Of a stretch of DNA of 58,763 bases, positions 47,529 to 56,997 are shown one piece after another. Under the pieces are notes generated by a model, which searched no databases, was not told the origin of the DNA, and was given only the letters and a program-made list of their open reading frames with translations. The position numbers and the translations under genes are program-made. Position 1 is the first letter of the stretch, and each line of letters starts with the position of its first letter. Origin of the DNA: Alphaproteobacteria bacterium (GTDB lineage Bacteria > Pseudomonadota > Alphaproteobacteria > Rhizobiales > Beijerinckiaceae); NCBI GenBank assembly GCA_021325385.1, contig JAJPHH010000120.1:1-58763 (forward strand), written 5' to 3'.

Positions 47529-47861
47529 GCCTGAGCCGCGGGCGGGCGCCAAGGCCAAGCGCGCTTCGCGCGTCGCTCGCCATTCTTTGTTCGACGCAGA
47601 GCGATGGCTCGCGAGCCTTGACCCCCGCCCGCGGCTCAGGCTCCTTGGCGACCATGAACTTTGGTAATGAAACCGTCGGCCTCCCGACGCTTTCATCACC
47701 AAAGTTCATGGTAGCAGAAAAAGTCACATCGGCGCGGCGTCGTCATCCCGAAGGGGCCGAAACGAAGTGGAGGAGTATCCATAGCCCGTCGCGCAAAAGT
47801 ACGAAAGCCGCGCCCGGCGTTCAGGCGGGCTATGGACACTTGACGACGCCGGGCCGATGTG
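47529..47861. repeat. Three-hairpin mosaic repeat, copy 2 (upstream of chrA)
   Basis: Three consecutive hairpins: a perfect stem 47531-47546/47624-47639 (CTGAGCCGCGGGCGGG), a central hairpin 47645-47712 starting TTGGCGACCA with stem 47651-47672/47691-47712, and a third with outer stem 47725-47744/47842-47861 and inner stem 47778-47788/47826-47836 (TCCATAGCCCG). The central hairpin and its linkers match the copies at 651 and 49354, while the outer hairpins are different. No gene lies within. The 100 bp that follow should hold the chrA promoter. Confidence 0.82.
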
Positions 47862-47964
47862 GCCCCGCGGCGCGCCCGCGCTTTGGGACGTACCTTGATA
47901 TGTTGTTCGAACCATTTGATTTGCAGACCGCGTTCCTACGCCGCCAAGTTCGAGGCGCTGCGCC

Positions 47965-49164
47965 ATGACCTCCGCCCCGCCCGCCAAGTCCCCCGCCGGC
48001 TCGCCCCTCGAAGTCCTGCGCGCCTTCGCGCGGCTCGGACTCTCCTGCTTCGGCGGGCCGATCGCCCATATCGGTTATTTCCGCGACGAATTCGTCGTCC
48101 GCCGGCGCTGGCTCGACGAGCGCGCCTTCGCCGATCTCGTCGCGCTCTGCCAATTCCTGCCTGGCCCGGCTTCGAGCCAGGTCGGCTTCTCGCTCGGCCT
48201 CATGCGCGCCGGCTATCTCGGCGGCCTCGCCGCTTGGCTCGGCTTCACCCTGCCTTCGGCGATCCTGCTCGTCCTCTTCGCCTATGGCGCGAGCGCGCTG
48301 ACCGGCCCGATCGGCCAGAGTCTGCTGCACGGGCTCAAGCTGGTCGCGGTCGCGATCGTCGCTCAGGCGGTGCTCGGCATGGCCCGTACGCTCTGCCCGG
48401 ACAAGCAGCGGGCGTCGATCGCCGCCCTCGCTTTGATCCTGATCGCCGTCTCGCCCGCTTCGTCGAGCCAAGTCGGCGCGATCGTCCTTGGCGCGCTCGC
48501 CGGCCTTGCGTTCTGTCGCGGCGAAGCACGCGAAGCGTCCGAATCCTCCGCCTTCCCGATCACGCGGCGCATGGGCGTCGTTTTTCTCGTCGTCTTCCTG
48601 GCGCTCCTCGCTTTGTCCTTCGCGCCGGGGCGGGAGTTCGCGCTCGCTGCCGCCTTCTACCGTTCCGGCGCGCTCGTCTTCGGCGGCGGCCATGTCGTGC
48701 TGCCGCTGCTGCGCGCGGCCGTCGTCGCGCCGGGCTGGGTCACGGACGGCGCCTTTCTCGCCGGCTATGGCGCGGTTCAGGCCGCGCCCGGCCCGCTCTT
48801 CACCTTCTCCGCCTATCTCGGCGCGGTCGCTCATGTTCCACCCGGCGGAATCGCCGGCGCGGCTCTGGCGCTGGTCTCGATCTTCATCCCCGGCCTGCTC
48901 GCGCTGATGGCGGCTCTGCCCTTCTGGCGGCGCCTGAGCGGCCGCCAAAGCGCCCGCGCCGCCATGGCCGGCATCAACGCCGCCGTGGTCGGCCTGCTCG
49001 GCGCCGCGCTCTACAATCCCGTCTTCGTCAGCGCCGTGCAGAGTCCGGTTGATTTCGCCATCGCCGCCGCCGGCTTCGTCCTGCTCGTCGCCTGGCGCGC
49101 GCCGCCGCTTCTGGTCGTGGCGCTGACCGCCGCGGCGGGGGTGACGGAGGCGATGGTGGGGTGA
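47965..49164 (+). CDS. chrA: Chromate transporter ChrA
   Basis: 399-aa inner-membrane protein with the two homologous CHR halves. The first half has LGLSCFGGPIAHIGYFRDE and CQFLPGPASSQVGFSLG; the second has FGGGHVVLPLL and GYGAVQAAPGPLFTFSAYLG. About ten membrane helices are visible. The long-chain form exports chromate. The gene stands alone between two hairpin-repeat copies, in a 2-kb segment that could be an acquired cassette; its base use does not look different from its neighbours by eye. Confidence 0.93.
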   Translation: MTSAPPAKSPAGSPLEVLRAFARLGLSCFGGPIAHIGYFRDEFVVRRRWLDERAFADLVALCQFLPGPASSQVGFSLGLMRAGYLGGLAAWLGFTLPSAILLVLFAYGASALTGPIGQSLLHGLKLVAVAIVAQAVLGMARTLCPDKQRASIAALALILIAVSPASSSQVGAIVLGALAGLAFCRGEAREASESSAFPITRRMGVVFLVVFLALLALSFAPGREFALAAAFYRSGALVFGGGHVVLPLLRAAVVAPGWVTDGAFLAGYGAVQAAPGPLFTFSAYLGAVAHVPPGGIAGAALALVSIFIPGLLALMAALPFWRRLSGRQSARAAMAGINAAVVGLLGAALYNPVFVSAVQSPVDFAIAAAGFVLLVAWRAPPLLVVALTAAAGVTEAMVG

Positions 49165-49212
49165 TAGCGTGCGCCGCAAGGGCGGTCCGTACCATAACTG
49201 GAGAGGCCGAGG

Positions 49213-49539
49213 CGCCACGCCGGCCAAGCGCCGTCAACCCGCCATAGCGCCACCAGGCTCCTCGGATAAGGTACAACCATCTGCGAGGCGCTATGGCGGG
49301 TCCTCCGCTGCGCTGCGGCCCTCCGGGTGACGGCGCTTGGCCAGCGCGGCATGTTGGCGACCATGAACTTTGGTGATGAAACTGGGCTATTTGGCCCAGT
49401 TTCTTCACCAAAGTTCACGGTAGCAAAAAAGCCGTCGCCGCGCGGAGGCGTCAAGCCTCGCCTCGCCATCGCTCAGCGTGAAGGATTGCTCCGCGCTTGC
49501 CGTGGCGAGGCGACCGCGAAGCGGCTTGGGCTTGACGCC
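49213..49539. repeat. Three-hairpin mosaic repeat, copy 3 (downstream of chrA)
   Basis: First hairpin 49213-49349: inner 14-bp perfect stem 49237-49250/49288-49301 (ACCCGCCATAGCGC) and outer 15-bp perfect stem 49222-49236/49328-49342. Central hairpin 49354-49421, starting TTGGCGACCA, with a stem of about 28 bp. Third hairpin: 49447-49457/49529-49539 (GGCGTCAAGCC) with inner stem 49458-49468/49503-49513. The first hairpin matches the copy at 511-648, and the central one matches the copy at 47645. No gene lies within. Confidence 0.82.
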
Positions 49540-49572
49540 GAGCACGGCGATGGCACGCAGGATAAAGCGCGT

Positions 49573-49854
49573 TCACACTTGTGAGCGGCGATCGAAGATT
49601 CCGGCGAAGGCTTCGTCGGGCAGATCCGACCCGAAAAAGTCGAAGGCGGTCTCGACGCTCGCATCGACGAGCGCCGTCTCCAGCGTCGAACGCAGCGCTT
49701 TGGCTTTTTCAGTTTCGGTTCGCAGTGCGTCGGCCAAGGCTTGGAACAGATTCACGTCGCTCCTGGCCGCTTGGACCTCGACGCGCGCGAGCCCCCGCGC
49801 CGTCGCGCGGTCGCGACGCGCGATGGTCGTTTTTCGCTGGGATTTGGCGGTCAT
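49573..49854 (-). CDS. Small hypothetical protein, 93 aa
   Basis: A basic N-terminus (TAKSQRKTTIARRDRATA) is followed by a helical segment (VNLFQALADALRTETEKAKAL) and an acidic end (FDFFGSDLPDEAFAGIFD). ATG 49854 is chosen; an upstream start at 49887 would add 11 residues. I do not recognise a family. The charge pattern resembles small antitoxins or nucleoid-type proteins, but no partner gene is adjacent. The 168 bp between it and the uvrC stop carry no gene. Confidence 0.6.
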   Translation of the reverse strand: MTAKSQRKTTIARRDRATARGLARVEVQAARSDVNLFQALADALRTETEKAKALRSTLETALVDASVETAFDFFGSDLPDEAFAGIFDRRSQV

Positions 49855-50022
49855 GTTCGATTCCGAGAGAGGGGCAACCGATAACATAGCGGCATGTTCA
49901 CATCGGAGACCGGACGCGCGCCACAGGCAAAAGATCGCGGACTACCTAAAGCGCTCCGCCTCGTAATCAAGGCTTAGTCGCAGAGGCGCAAAACCATGTT
50001 CTCCTTCGACAAAAAAAGCCGC

Positions 50023-52056
50023 TCATCCCCCCTCATGAAAGAACTCGTACACAATCCGCGCCGTCGCCTGGTTCACCCCCGCCACCTTCTCCAAATCCGC
50101 AAGCCCGGCCCGCGCCACGGCTTTCGCCGTCCCGAACGCATTCAGCAGCGCGCGCTTTCTCGCCGGCCCGATGCCTGGAATCTCGTCGAGCGGGCTCTTC
50201 GTGAACTCGCGCTTGCGCTTGGCGCGGTGCGTGCCGATGGCGAAGCGGTGGGCTTCGTCGCGTAGTCTTTGCACGAAGTACAGCGCCGGGTCGCGCGTCG
50301 GCAGGCGGAAGGGCTCGCGGCCGGGGATGAAGAAGGTCTCGCGGCCGGCGTTGCGGTCCGGGCCCTTGGCGATGGCGACGAGGCGCGGGCCTTCGATGCG
50401 CAGCATGGCGAAGACTTCCCGCGCCGCCTCCAATTGGCCGCGGCCGCCGTCGATCAGGACGAGGTCGGGCCATTCGGGAAAGGCGCCGGGCTCAGACTCG
50501 GGCTTGGCGACGGGGACGGTTTCGCCGCTCTCGGTCAGCTCGGTCCGCCGCGCCGCCTTCGCCAGCCGGGCGAAGCGGCGGGTCAGCACCTCCCGCATCA
50601 TCGCGTAATCGTCGCCCGGCGTCAGATCCGCACTCTTGATGTTGAAAGTGCGGTAATGCGCTTTCATGAACCCGTCCGGGCCGGCGACGATCATCGCGCC
50701 GATCGCGTTCGTCCCCATAATGTGGGAATTGTCGAAGACTTCGACGCGGCGGATCGGCTCGTCGAAGCCGAAGGCTTGTCCCACCGCGGCGAGCAGCCTC
50801 TCCTGCGTCGCCGCCTCGGTCAGCTTGCGCGACAGGCCTTCGCGGGCGTTGCGCAAGGCGTTCTCGACCAGCTCGCGCTTTTCGCCGCGCTGCGGCCGGC
50901 CGACCGCGACTCTGCGGCCGGATTTCGCGCTCAGCGCCTCGCACAGAACGGGGGCGCTTTCGACGTCGTGCGATAAAAGCACAAGCCGCGGCGCCGGTCG
51001 GTCGGCATAGAACTGGCCCAGGAACGAATCCAGCACCTCGGCCGCGCTCATCGAGCGGTCGGCGCGCGGAAAGTAGGCGCGGTTGCCCCAGTTCTGGTAG
51101 GTGCGGAAGAAGAACACTTCGATGCAGAACTGCCCCGCCTCTTCCGCCACGGCGAAGACGTCGGCCTCGGCGATGCTGCGCGGATTGATCGCCTGCTCGC
51201 CCTGAATGGCGGAGAGCGCCGCGATGCGGTCGCGCAACCGCGCCGCCTTCTCGAAGGCGAGGTCCTCCGCCGCCTGACGCATCTCCTCGGCCATCCGATC
51301 GCGCACCGCGCGACTCCTGCCGGAGAGGAAGTCTTTCGCCTCCTGGACGAGCCGAGCGTAATCCTCGTCCGAAATCTCATGCGTGCACGGGCCCGAGCAG
51401 CGCTTGATCTGGTACAAGAGACAGGGCCGTGAGCGATTCTCGAAATAGGAATCCGAGCAAGTGCGCAAAAGGAAGGCGCGCTCCAGGGCGTTGAGGGTGC
51501 GGTGCACGGCGCCGGCGCTGGCGAAGGGGCCGAAATAAGAGCCCTTGATGCTGCGCGCCCCGCGATGCTTGGCGAGTTGCGGCGCGCGATGGTCGCTGGT
51601 GACGAGAATGTACGGGAAGCTCTTGTCGTCGCGCAGCAGGACGTTGTAGCGCGGCCGCAATTGCTTGATGAGATTGGCCTCGAGCAGCAACGCTTCGGCC
51701 TCGGTCTCGGTCGAGACGAAGACCATCGAGGCGGTGCGGGCGATCATCTTGGCGATGCGCGCCGACTGCATTTCGGGCCGCATATAGCTGGCGATGCGCT
51801 TTCTTATGCTGCGCGCCTTGCCGACATAGAGCACTTCGCCGTCGGCTGCGATCATCCGGTAGACGCCCGGCCCGAGCGGCGCCTGTCTCCAATAGGTCTT
51901 GATCGCCGCCGCGCCGCGGGCAAGCGCGTTCGGCGCGGCCTCGTCCTCGGCGAGGGCGAGTTCGAAGCCGGCTTCGCTTTCGTCGTCGTCGAGCGACGGT
52001 TCAGGCGGCGCGTCGAGGAGCGGGTCGGTGGGCGGGTTGTCCTTGCCGGGGGTCAT
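50023..52056 (-). CDS. uvrC: Excinuclease ABC subunit C
   Basis: Nucleotide-excision repair endonuclease (677 aa). The N-terminal GIY-YIG nuclease reads [20 protein letters not shown], a UVR motif lies around residue 250-285 ([19 protein letters not shown]), and the RNase H-like nuclease domain with [10 protein letters not shown] and tandem helix-hairpin-helix motifs ([17 protein letters not shown]) end the protein. An acidic N-terminal extension of about 45 residues precedes the core. A CTTTTTTTG run follows the stop on the minus strand, which may take part in termination. Confidence 0.96.
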   Translation of the reverse strand: MTPGKDNPPTDPLLDAPPEPSLDDDESEAGFELALAEDEAAPNALARGAAAIKTYWRQAPLGPGVYRMIAADGEVLYVGKARSIRKRIASYMRPEMQSARIAKMIARTASMVFVSTETEAEALLLEANLIKQLRPRYNVLLRDDKSFPYILVTSDHRAPQLAKHRGARSIKGSYFGPFASAGAVHRTLNALERAFLLRTCSDSYFENRSRPCLLYQIKRCSGPCTHEISDEDYARLVQEAKDFLSGRSRAVRDRMAEEMRQAAEDLAFEKAARLRDRIAALSAIQGEQAINPRSIAEADVFAVAEEAGQFCIEVFFFRTYQNWGNRAYFPRADRSMSAAEVLDSFLGQFYADRPAPRLVLLSHDVESAPVLCEALSAKSGRRVAVGRPQRGEKRELVENALRNAREGLSRKLTEAATQERLLAAVGQAFGFDEPIRRVEVFDNSHIMGTNAIGAMIVAGPDGFMKAHYRTFNIKSADLTPGDDYAMMREVLTRRFARLAKAARRTELTESGETVPVAKPESEPGAFPEWPDLVLIDGGRGQLEAAREVFAMLRIEGPRLVAIAKGPDRNAGRETFFIPGREPFRLPTRDPALYFVQRLRDEAHRFAIGTHRAKRKREFTKSPLDEIPGIGPARKRALLNAFGTAKAVARAGLADLEKVAGVNQATARIVYEFFHEGG

Positions 52057-52188
52057 GGCGGCAGATTTAGGCGCGTCGCGGGGGCATGGGAAGGGCGAGG
52101 GTTATCCTCTTCCGTAGAGCGGAAGCGGAACGAGGATATTGGCGCTCTATCCTGAGACCCGCGTAGCCTGAAAGGCAGTCCGCGAATC

Positions 52189-52770
52189 ATCTGCCCCTAG
52201 TTCGACCCGCCGGAGGCGAGTCGAACTCCCGAGCGGAGCGAGGGGCGGGACCGCCCCTCGTCCCGACACCTCCAGAAGGCCGCCGCGCGCAGCCGGAGTC
52301 AAGGGAGCACCGGAGCAACCCGCAGCCACGCGCAGGCGCGCGTCAGCGCGCCGAGCATGGCGAGGATTGCGAGGAGCGCAGCTTGACGCCGGCGAGCACG
52401 GCGGCATTGGCGGTTGACAGCGGGCGCGTTTGGCATGGCTGAGCATGAATGGGACGCGAGCGTTCGGGAATTGGCGCGCCCTCGACGCGACTCCGCCGCG
52501 GCATGTCGATCGACGAGGGTGACATCGTGGAAACCCTGAAGCGCCAAATGCCGCCGTGCTCGCCATCGTCAAGGTCCAGTGCTCGCAATCCTCGCCATGC
52601 TCGCTTCGCTTCGCGAAGCTTGCGCGTGGCTCCGGGTTGCTCCGCGCTTCCCTTGACGACGGCTGTGCGCGGCAGCGTTCTGGAAGGGTCGGGGCGAGGG
52701 GCGTCCCGCCCCTCGCTCCGCTCGGGAAGTTCGACTTGCCCTGCGGGCGGCGTCGAACAAGGGGCAGAAT
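52189..52770. repeat. Long imperfect inverted repeat, about 225-bp arms
   Basis: Bases 52189-52412 and 52541-52770 are imperfect inverted copies, separated by 128 bp. Matching landmarks are ATCTGCCCCTAGTTCGAC versus GTCGAACAAGGGGCAGAAT at the outside, CCGCCCCTCG-type sequence in the middle, and GGCGAGCACGGCGGCATT versus its complement at the inside. No convincing gene lies in the arms or spacer. It lies in the 1.2-kb gene-poor stretch above uvrC. It may be a MITE-like element or the scar of an inverted duplication. Confidence 0.75.
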
Positions 52771-52894
52771 TGGGCTCCGGGCCGGGCGATTTGGCCCTGA
52801 CGGGTCACGGCAATCGACACCGCCTGCTGCTTTGGAGTTTCCTTCACGCAACCGCTAATCTGCCCCGGAGGCAAGCAACGCTGGGGAGTGGCCG

Positions 52895-53223
52895 ATGTAT
52901 GATGTCGAAGTATCTTTAGTCGTTCTGGCGGCGCGCGGCGCGAGCTGGATGGTAGATCCGTTCAATATGATCTTGGCACTGCTATGCGGCGTCCTTGGCT
53001 TCCGACGGGCGCCGTGGCTGGCGCCAGCCGGCCTAACGGTGCTCGCCGCCGCAGGTATCTGCGCCTACGTCAATCATCAGCGCGACTCTCTCGGATTGAC
53101 CCCCTCTCTTTCGCCAATTTTGGCATCGGCTATGCTCTCGAGTCTTTGGTGTTCTACGGGTTAGGCCGTGCTCTGTCGCCCCGTGTTGCGCGGCCTTCAT
53201 CGAGCCAGACGGTCGGGCAATAG
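52895..53223 (+). pseudogene. Frameshifted small membrane protein gene
   Basis: An open frame from ATG 52895 (GGGGAG six bases before it) encodes MYDVEVSLVVLAARGASWMV and then hydrophobic sequence DPFNMILALLCGVLGF and LTVLAAAGICAYVNH, but it stops at 53164. The sequence SFANFGIGYALESLVFYGLG that looks like the missing last membrane helix is in another frame and continues to a TAG at 53221-53223. The switch lies near the C-run at 53100-53106. A single-base indel, or sequencing error, would explain it. The family is unknown. Confidence 0.5.
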
Positions 53224-53268
53224 GACCGCCACGACCAGACAGGAACAGGTGCGGTTCCGCCCTCACCC

Positions 53269-55119
53269 TCACCTCCCCAGAAACGCCTGGTTCTGCTTCT
53301 CAAGCTCCCGCCCATAGACCCGCAGCGCATGCGCTTCGCTCAGCACGCCGAGGATCTTGCGCGATTGCGCGTCGGCGAGCACCGGCAGCGTGTCGGCTTC
53401 GCTCTCGTCGAAAGCGTCGACTGCGGCCCTGATCGTCGTCTGCGCGGTGAGGAAATTGTTGCGCCATTGCGCCAGCTTGGCGATCGGCTCGGAATCGTCG
53501 TGCGTCGCCGCATGCAGGTCGCTGACCAGGACGATGCCGGCATAGCCGTCGTCGGCGTCGGTGAGCAGGATTTCGCGGGCCGAGCCGACCGGGAATAGAA
53601 CCCGCGCCGCGGCGATGGTGCGGTCGGCGGCGACGGAGCGGAAATCCTTGCGCATCAGCCGCGCCGCCTTGATGTCGCGCATCCAGCCGACATCCTGCGG
53701 GCCGCGAATGGCTTCGCCGCGCAGATGGAATCGCCAGGTGGCGAACGAATAGCCGAACGTCTCGCGCACGATGAGGCCGGTCAGCGCGCTCGACAGCAGC
53801 GCGGCGACGGTGACGCGAAAATCATTGGTCGTCTCCAAGGCGAAGAAGGTCATCGCCACGGGCGAACCGATGATTCCGGCGCCGACTGCGGCCATGCCCA
53901 GCACGGCGGCTGCGGCGGGGTCGATCGTCGCCGCCGGCCAGACCGCATCGAGGCCCTCGCCATAGAGCCTTCCGACCAAGGCGCCGATCAGCAGCGAGCA
54001 AAAGAACAGGCCGCCGCGAAAGCCGCTGCTGAGGGAGACCGCCGACGATAGGCTCTTGACCAGCAGCACCAGGGCGACCTGCGACAGCAAGGGCGAGGTC
54101 GAAAGGTTCACGCTGAGCGCGCCATGGCCGGCGCCGAGCGCCTCCGGCGCGACAAGGCCGAGGCCGCCGATCAGCGCGCCGCCGGCGATCGGCCGCCATT
54201 TGGCCGGCATTCTGGTCGCGCCCCAGAGGCGCTCGAGCAGCGCCACCCCGGCCATCAGCGCGATGCTGGCCGCTGCGGCGAGCGCGGCGATGACGAGGAG
54301 ATGAACGCCGAGCTCGATCAGCGGTTGCGGCAGCGGCGCATGGATCAGCGATTCGGGCCTGGCCAAGATGGTCCGCGTCACCATGCTGGCGAGGATCGCG
54401 CTGACCAGGACCGGGGCCAGCGAATTGATAGTATAGGCGCCGAGAATCGCCTCCATTGCGTAGAACGCGCCGGCGAGCGGCGCATCGAACGCGCCGGCGA
54501 TCGCCCCGGCCGCGCCGCAGCCGACGAGGAGCCGCATATCGGCGCGCCGCGCCCCGAGCGCACGGCCGAACAACGAAGAAAACGCGCTGCAAAGCTGAGT
54601 ATAGGCGGCTTCGAGCCCGACCGACGCGCCGAAGCCGTTCGAAACCAAGGTCTGCGCCACAATATAGAGCGAGCCTGGGGCCGAGAGCCGGCCGCCGCGC
54701 AACGCGTTCGCCTCGACCGCGTCGGCCAGTTGGCCGCGAAAGCGGTCGCCGGCCCAGAGCGTCAGGCCGAGCAAGGCGAGCCCGCCCAGCATCGGCGCGG
54801 CGATCGTGCGCCAAGCGTCCGGGGAGCGCGTGAGGCTCAGCGACGCTTCATGCGGAATTGCGAACAGAACTTCGTGCAGTCGCTGCGCCGCCTCGTTCAG
54901 CGCCGAGACCAGCAAGCCGCTTGCGATCCCGATGATCACCGCCGCGACGAGCAAACCGCTTTCGCGGGTGCGCACGAAGGCGCGCATCCAGGAAGGCAAG
55001 GCGCGGTCGAGGCGGCTCGCCGAGGGCGCAGCGGCTTCGGGGCGCGGCGGCGGCTCGAAAAGCTTCTCGCTCGGGCGCGCCGCCTCGGCAGTTTCGCTTT
55101 GACGGCCTGGCTCTGCCAT
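53269..55119 (-). CDS. CLC-family channel/transporter with C-terminal CBS domains
   Basis: 616-aa membrane protein from ATG 55119 with a proline-rich N-terminus, about ten hydrophobic segments (residues 55-440) and a C-terminal pair of CBS domains (about residues 480-610). Of the CLC anion-pathway motifs, the gating-glutamate region is recognisable as GASVGLEAAYTQ, the region corresponding to GSGIP reads ALRGGRLSAPGS, and the last is GFRGGLFFCSLLIG. The filter is thus divergent from E. coli ClcA, and the ion is uncertain. It is divergent from the M24 gene. Confidence 0.88.
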   Translation of the reverse strand: MAEPGRQSETAEAARPSEKLFEPPPRPEAAAPSASRLDRALPSWMRAFVRTRESGLLVAAVIIGIASGLLVSALNEAAQRLHEVLFAIPHEASLSLTRSPDAWRTIAAPMLGGLALLGLTLWAGDRFRGQLADAVEANALRGGRLSAPGSLYIVAQTLVSNGFGASVGLEAAYTQLCSAFSSLFGRALGARRADMRLLVGCGAAGAIAGAFDAPLAGAFYAMEAILGAYTINSLAPVLVSAILASMVTRTILARPESLIHAPLPQPLIELGVHLLVIAALAAAASIALMAGVALLERLWGATRMPAKWRPIAGGALIGGLGLVAPEALGAGHGALSVNLSTSPLLSQVALVLLVKSLSSAVSLSSGFRGGLFFCSLLIGALVGRLYGEGLDAVWPAATIDPAAAAVLGMAAVGAGIIGSPVAMTFFALETTNDFRVTVAALLSSALTGLIVRETFGYSFATWRFHLRGEAIRGPQDVGWMRDIKAARLMRKDFRSVAADRTIAAARVLFPVGSAREILLTDADDGYAGIVLVSDLHAATHDDSEPIAKLAQWRNNFLTAQTTIRAAVDAFDESEADTLPVLADAQSRKILGVLSEAHALRVYGRELEKQNQAFLGR

Positions 55120-55164
55120 GCGAGGGGTCCGGAATCGATTGATCTCCAATAGCAAGGAGCGGCG

Positions 55165-56319
55165 ATGGCCGTCCATTTCTCCGCCGCCGAAATGGCGGCG
55201 CGCAAGCGGCGCCTCCTCGCCGAAATGGCGGCGCAGAAGCTCGACGGGCTGCTGCTCTTCGCCCAGGAGAGCATGTATTGGCTGACCGGCTACGACACGT
55301 TCGGCTTCTGCTTCTTCCAATGCCTCTATGTCGGCGCCGACGGCCGGACCGCGTTGCTGACACGCTCGGCTGATCTGCGCCAGGCGCAGCGCACGTCGAA
55401 CATCGAGGATATCCGCATCTGGAAAGACGGCATCGCCGCCGACCCGACCCGCGACCTCCGCGCCATGCTCGACGACATCGGCGCGCGCGGCCGGCTCGGC
55501 GTCGAATATGACAGTTACGGCCTGACCCATTTCAACGGCCGCCGGCTCGAGGCCGCCCTCGCCGGCCGGGCGGAGCTGGTCGACGTGTCGCGGCTCGTCC
55601 CGGCGCTGCGCGCGACGAAATCGCCCGAGGAGCTGGTCTTTGTCCGCGAGGCGGCGCGGCTTTCCGATCTCGCCGATCGCGCCGCGATCGAGCAAGTCGC
55701 GCCTGGCGCCGACGAGGGCGCGATTCTCGCCGCCATGCACAACGCGATTTTCGCCGCGGGCGGCGATTATCCGGCCAACGAGTTCATCATCGGCTCAGGC
55801 GGCGACGCGCTGCTCTGCCGCTACAAAACCGGCCGCCGCAAGCTCGAGTCGAACGATCAGATCACGCTCGAATTCGCCGGGGTCTATCGCCATTACCACG
55901 CGGCGATCATGCGCACCCATATCGTCGGCGCGCCAAAGCCGCTGCATCGGGCTTATCACGAAGCGGCCAAGGCCGCGCTGCTCGCTTGCGAGGCCGAGCT
56001 CAAGCCAGGCCGCGCGGCCGGCGACGTCTACGCCGCCCACGCCCGCTTCTTCGACGCGCATGGCCTATCGCGCCACCGCCTCAACGCCTGCGGCTATTCG
56101 CTCGGCGCGAAATTCACGCCATCCTGGATGGATCCGCCGATGTTCTATGAGGGGAACGATTTCGTCATCGGCGAGGGCCAGGTTTATTTCGCTCACATGA
56201 TCTTAATGGACAGCGACAGCGAAACCGCGCTCTGCCTCGGCCGCACCTATCTGATCGGCCCGACGGGCGCGGCCCCGCTCAACGCCGCCGACCTGGACCT
56301 CGTCGTCAAATCGGGCTAG
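55165..56319 (+). CDS. M24-fold (pita-bread) hydrolase, non-canonical metal site
   Basis: 384-aa protein with the creatinase N-terminal domain (about residues 10-140, including YWLTGYDTFGFCF) and a C-terminal M24 domain. The metal-binding Asp residues of aminopeptidases are not conserved: the region reads LEFAGVYRHYHAAIMRTHIVG (here split as LEFAGVYRHYHAAIM and RTHIVG) and the usual HxxGHG is CGYSLGAKFTPSW. These match the creatinase/ectoine-hydrolase type of the fold better than Xaa-Pro peptidases. GGAGC precedes ATG 55165. The substrate is unknown. Confidence 0.85.
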   Translation: MAVHFSAAEMAARKRRLLAEMAAQKLDGLLLFAQESMYWLTGYDTFGFCFFQCLYVGADGRTALLTRSADLRQAQRTSNIEDIRIWKDGIAADPTRDLRAMLDDIGARGRLGVEYDSYGLTHFNGRRLEAALAGRAELVDVSRLVPALRATKSPEELVFVREAARLSDLADRAAIEQVAPGADEGAILAAMHNAIFAAGGDYPANEFIIGSGGDALLCRYKTGRRKLESNDQITLEFAGVYRHYHAAIMRTHIVGAPKPLHRAYHEAAKAALLACEAELKPGRAAGDVYAAHARFFDAHGLSRHRLNACGYSLGAKFTPSWMDPPMFYEGNDFVIGEGQVYFAHMILMDSDSETALCLGRTYLIGPTGAAPLNAADLDLVVKSG

Positions 56320-56379
56320 CTGTTCTCGTCGATAACAATCCGCCGGGGAGCAACCCCAGAGCGGGAGGCGAAGTCAAGG

Positions 56380-56997
56380 ATGATTGCAATCAGCCAACGC
56401 CTGTCGGGGGCGGCGGCCGCGCGTCTCGCGGCGATTGTCGGTTTGGCCGCGTTCGCGCTCGCCGGCTGTGTCGAGACGACGGCGGAGCTGACGCCGACCG
56501 GCGACGCCGGGCATCTCCACCTCGTCCGCCGGCCCGATGTCAGCCTCGCCGGCGCAACCGTCGCCTTCGTCTCGGTCGACGGCCCGCCGGCCGAGATCGC
56601 CGCGAATTTCATGAAGGATTTGGCGCGCGAGGCCGCGGCGCAGGACATCGTCGTCGCCGACGCCAAGAAGGCGCGCTATTTCGTCCGCGGCTATCTCTCG
56701 GCCTATCCGACCCAGGACGGCGCGGCGGTCGAATTTGTCTGGGACATTTTCACCAGGGATAAGGCGCGCGCCCAGCGCCTCAGCGATTATCTGGTCGTGA
56801 AGGGCCAGGGAAGCGACGCCTGGGCGATCGCCGGTGCCGCGGCCTTGTCGAGCGTCGCGGCCAAGAGCGCCGACGACCTCGCGGCCTTCCTCTCCAACAC
56901 GCCGGAGGCCGTCGCCGCGGCGTCGTCGCCGGCGGCCGATCGCGCCATGTCGGCGCTCGAGGCGGCCGCCAAGCCGCTCGCTTACGCGCCGGAATAA
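56380..56997 (+). CDS. Putative lipoprotein, 205 aa
   Basis: The N-terminal signal ends in the lipobox LAGC (Cys near residue 30), so the protein is probably diacylated, and triacylated by Lnt. The mature part begins VETTAELTPTGD and contains VAFVSVDGPPAEIAANFMKD and VEFVWDIFTRDKARAQRLSD. I do not recognise a specific family. The gene lies 60 bp downstream of the M24 gene, in the same direction, with a possible shared transcript. The 226 bp after it have no gene apart from a 21-bp motif, CCGGCCAGCGGCCGCGTCTAC, that recurs (one change) near 58330. Confidence 0.8.
   Translation: MIAISQRLSGAAAARLAAIVGLAAFALAGCVETTAELTPTGDAGHLHLVRRPDVSLAGATVAFVSVDGPPAEIAANFMKDLAREAAAQDIVVADAKKARYFVRGYLSAYPTQDGAAVEFVWDIFTRDKARAQRLSDYLVVKGQGSDAWAIAGAAALSSVAAKSADDLAAFLSNTPEAVAAASSPAADRAMSALEAAAKPLAYAPE

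Noticed and set aside
52147-52851. Minus-strand frames of up to 234 codons in the 1.2-kb region above uvrC
   Set aside because: They run through both arms of the long inverted repeat, have no start signals or domains, and resemble translations of repeat DNA.
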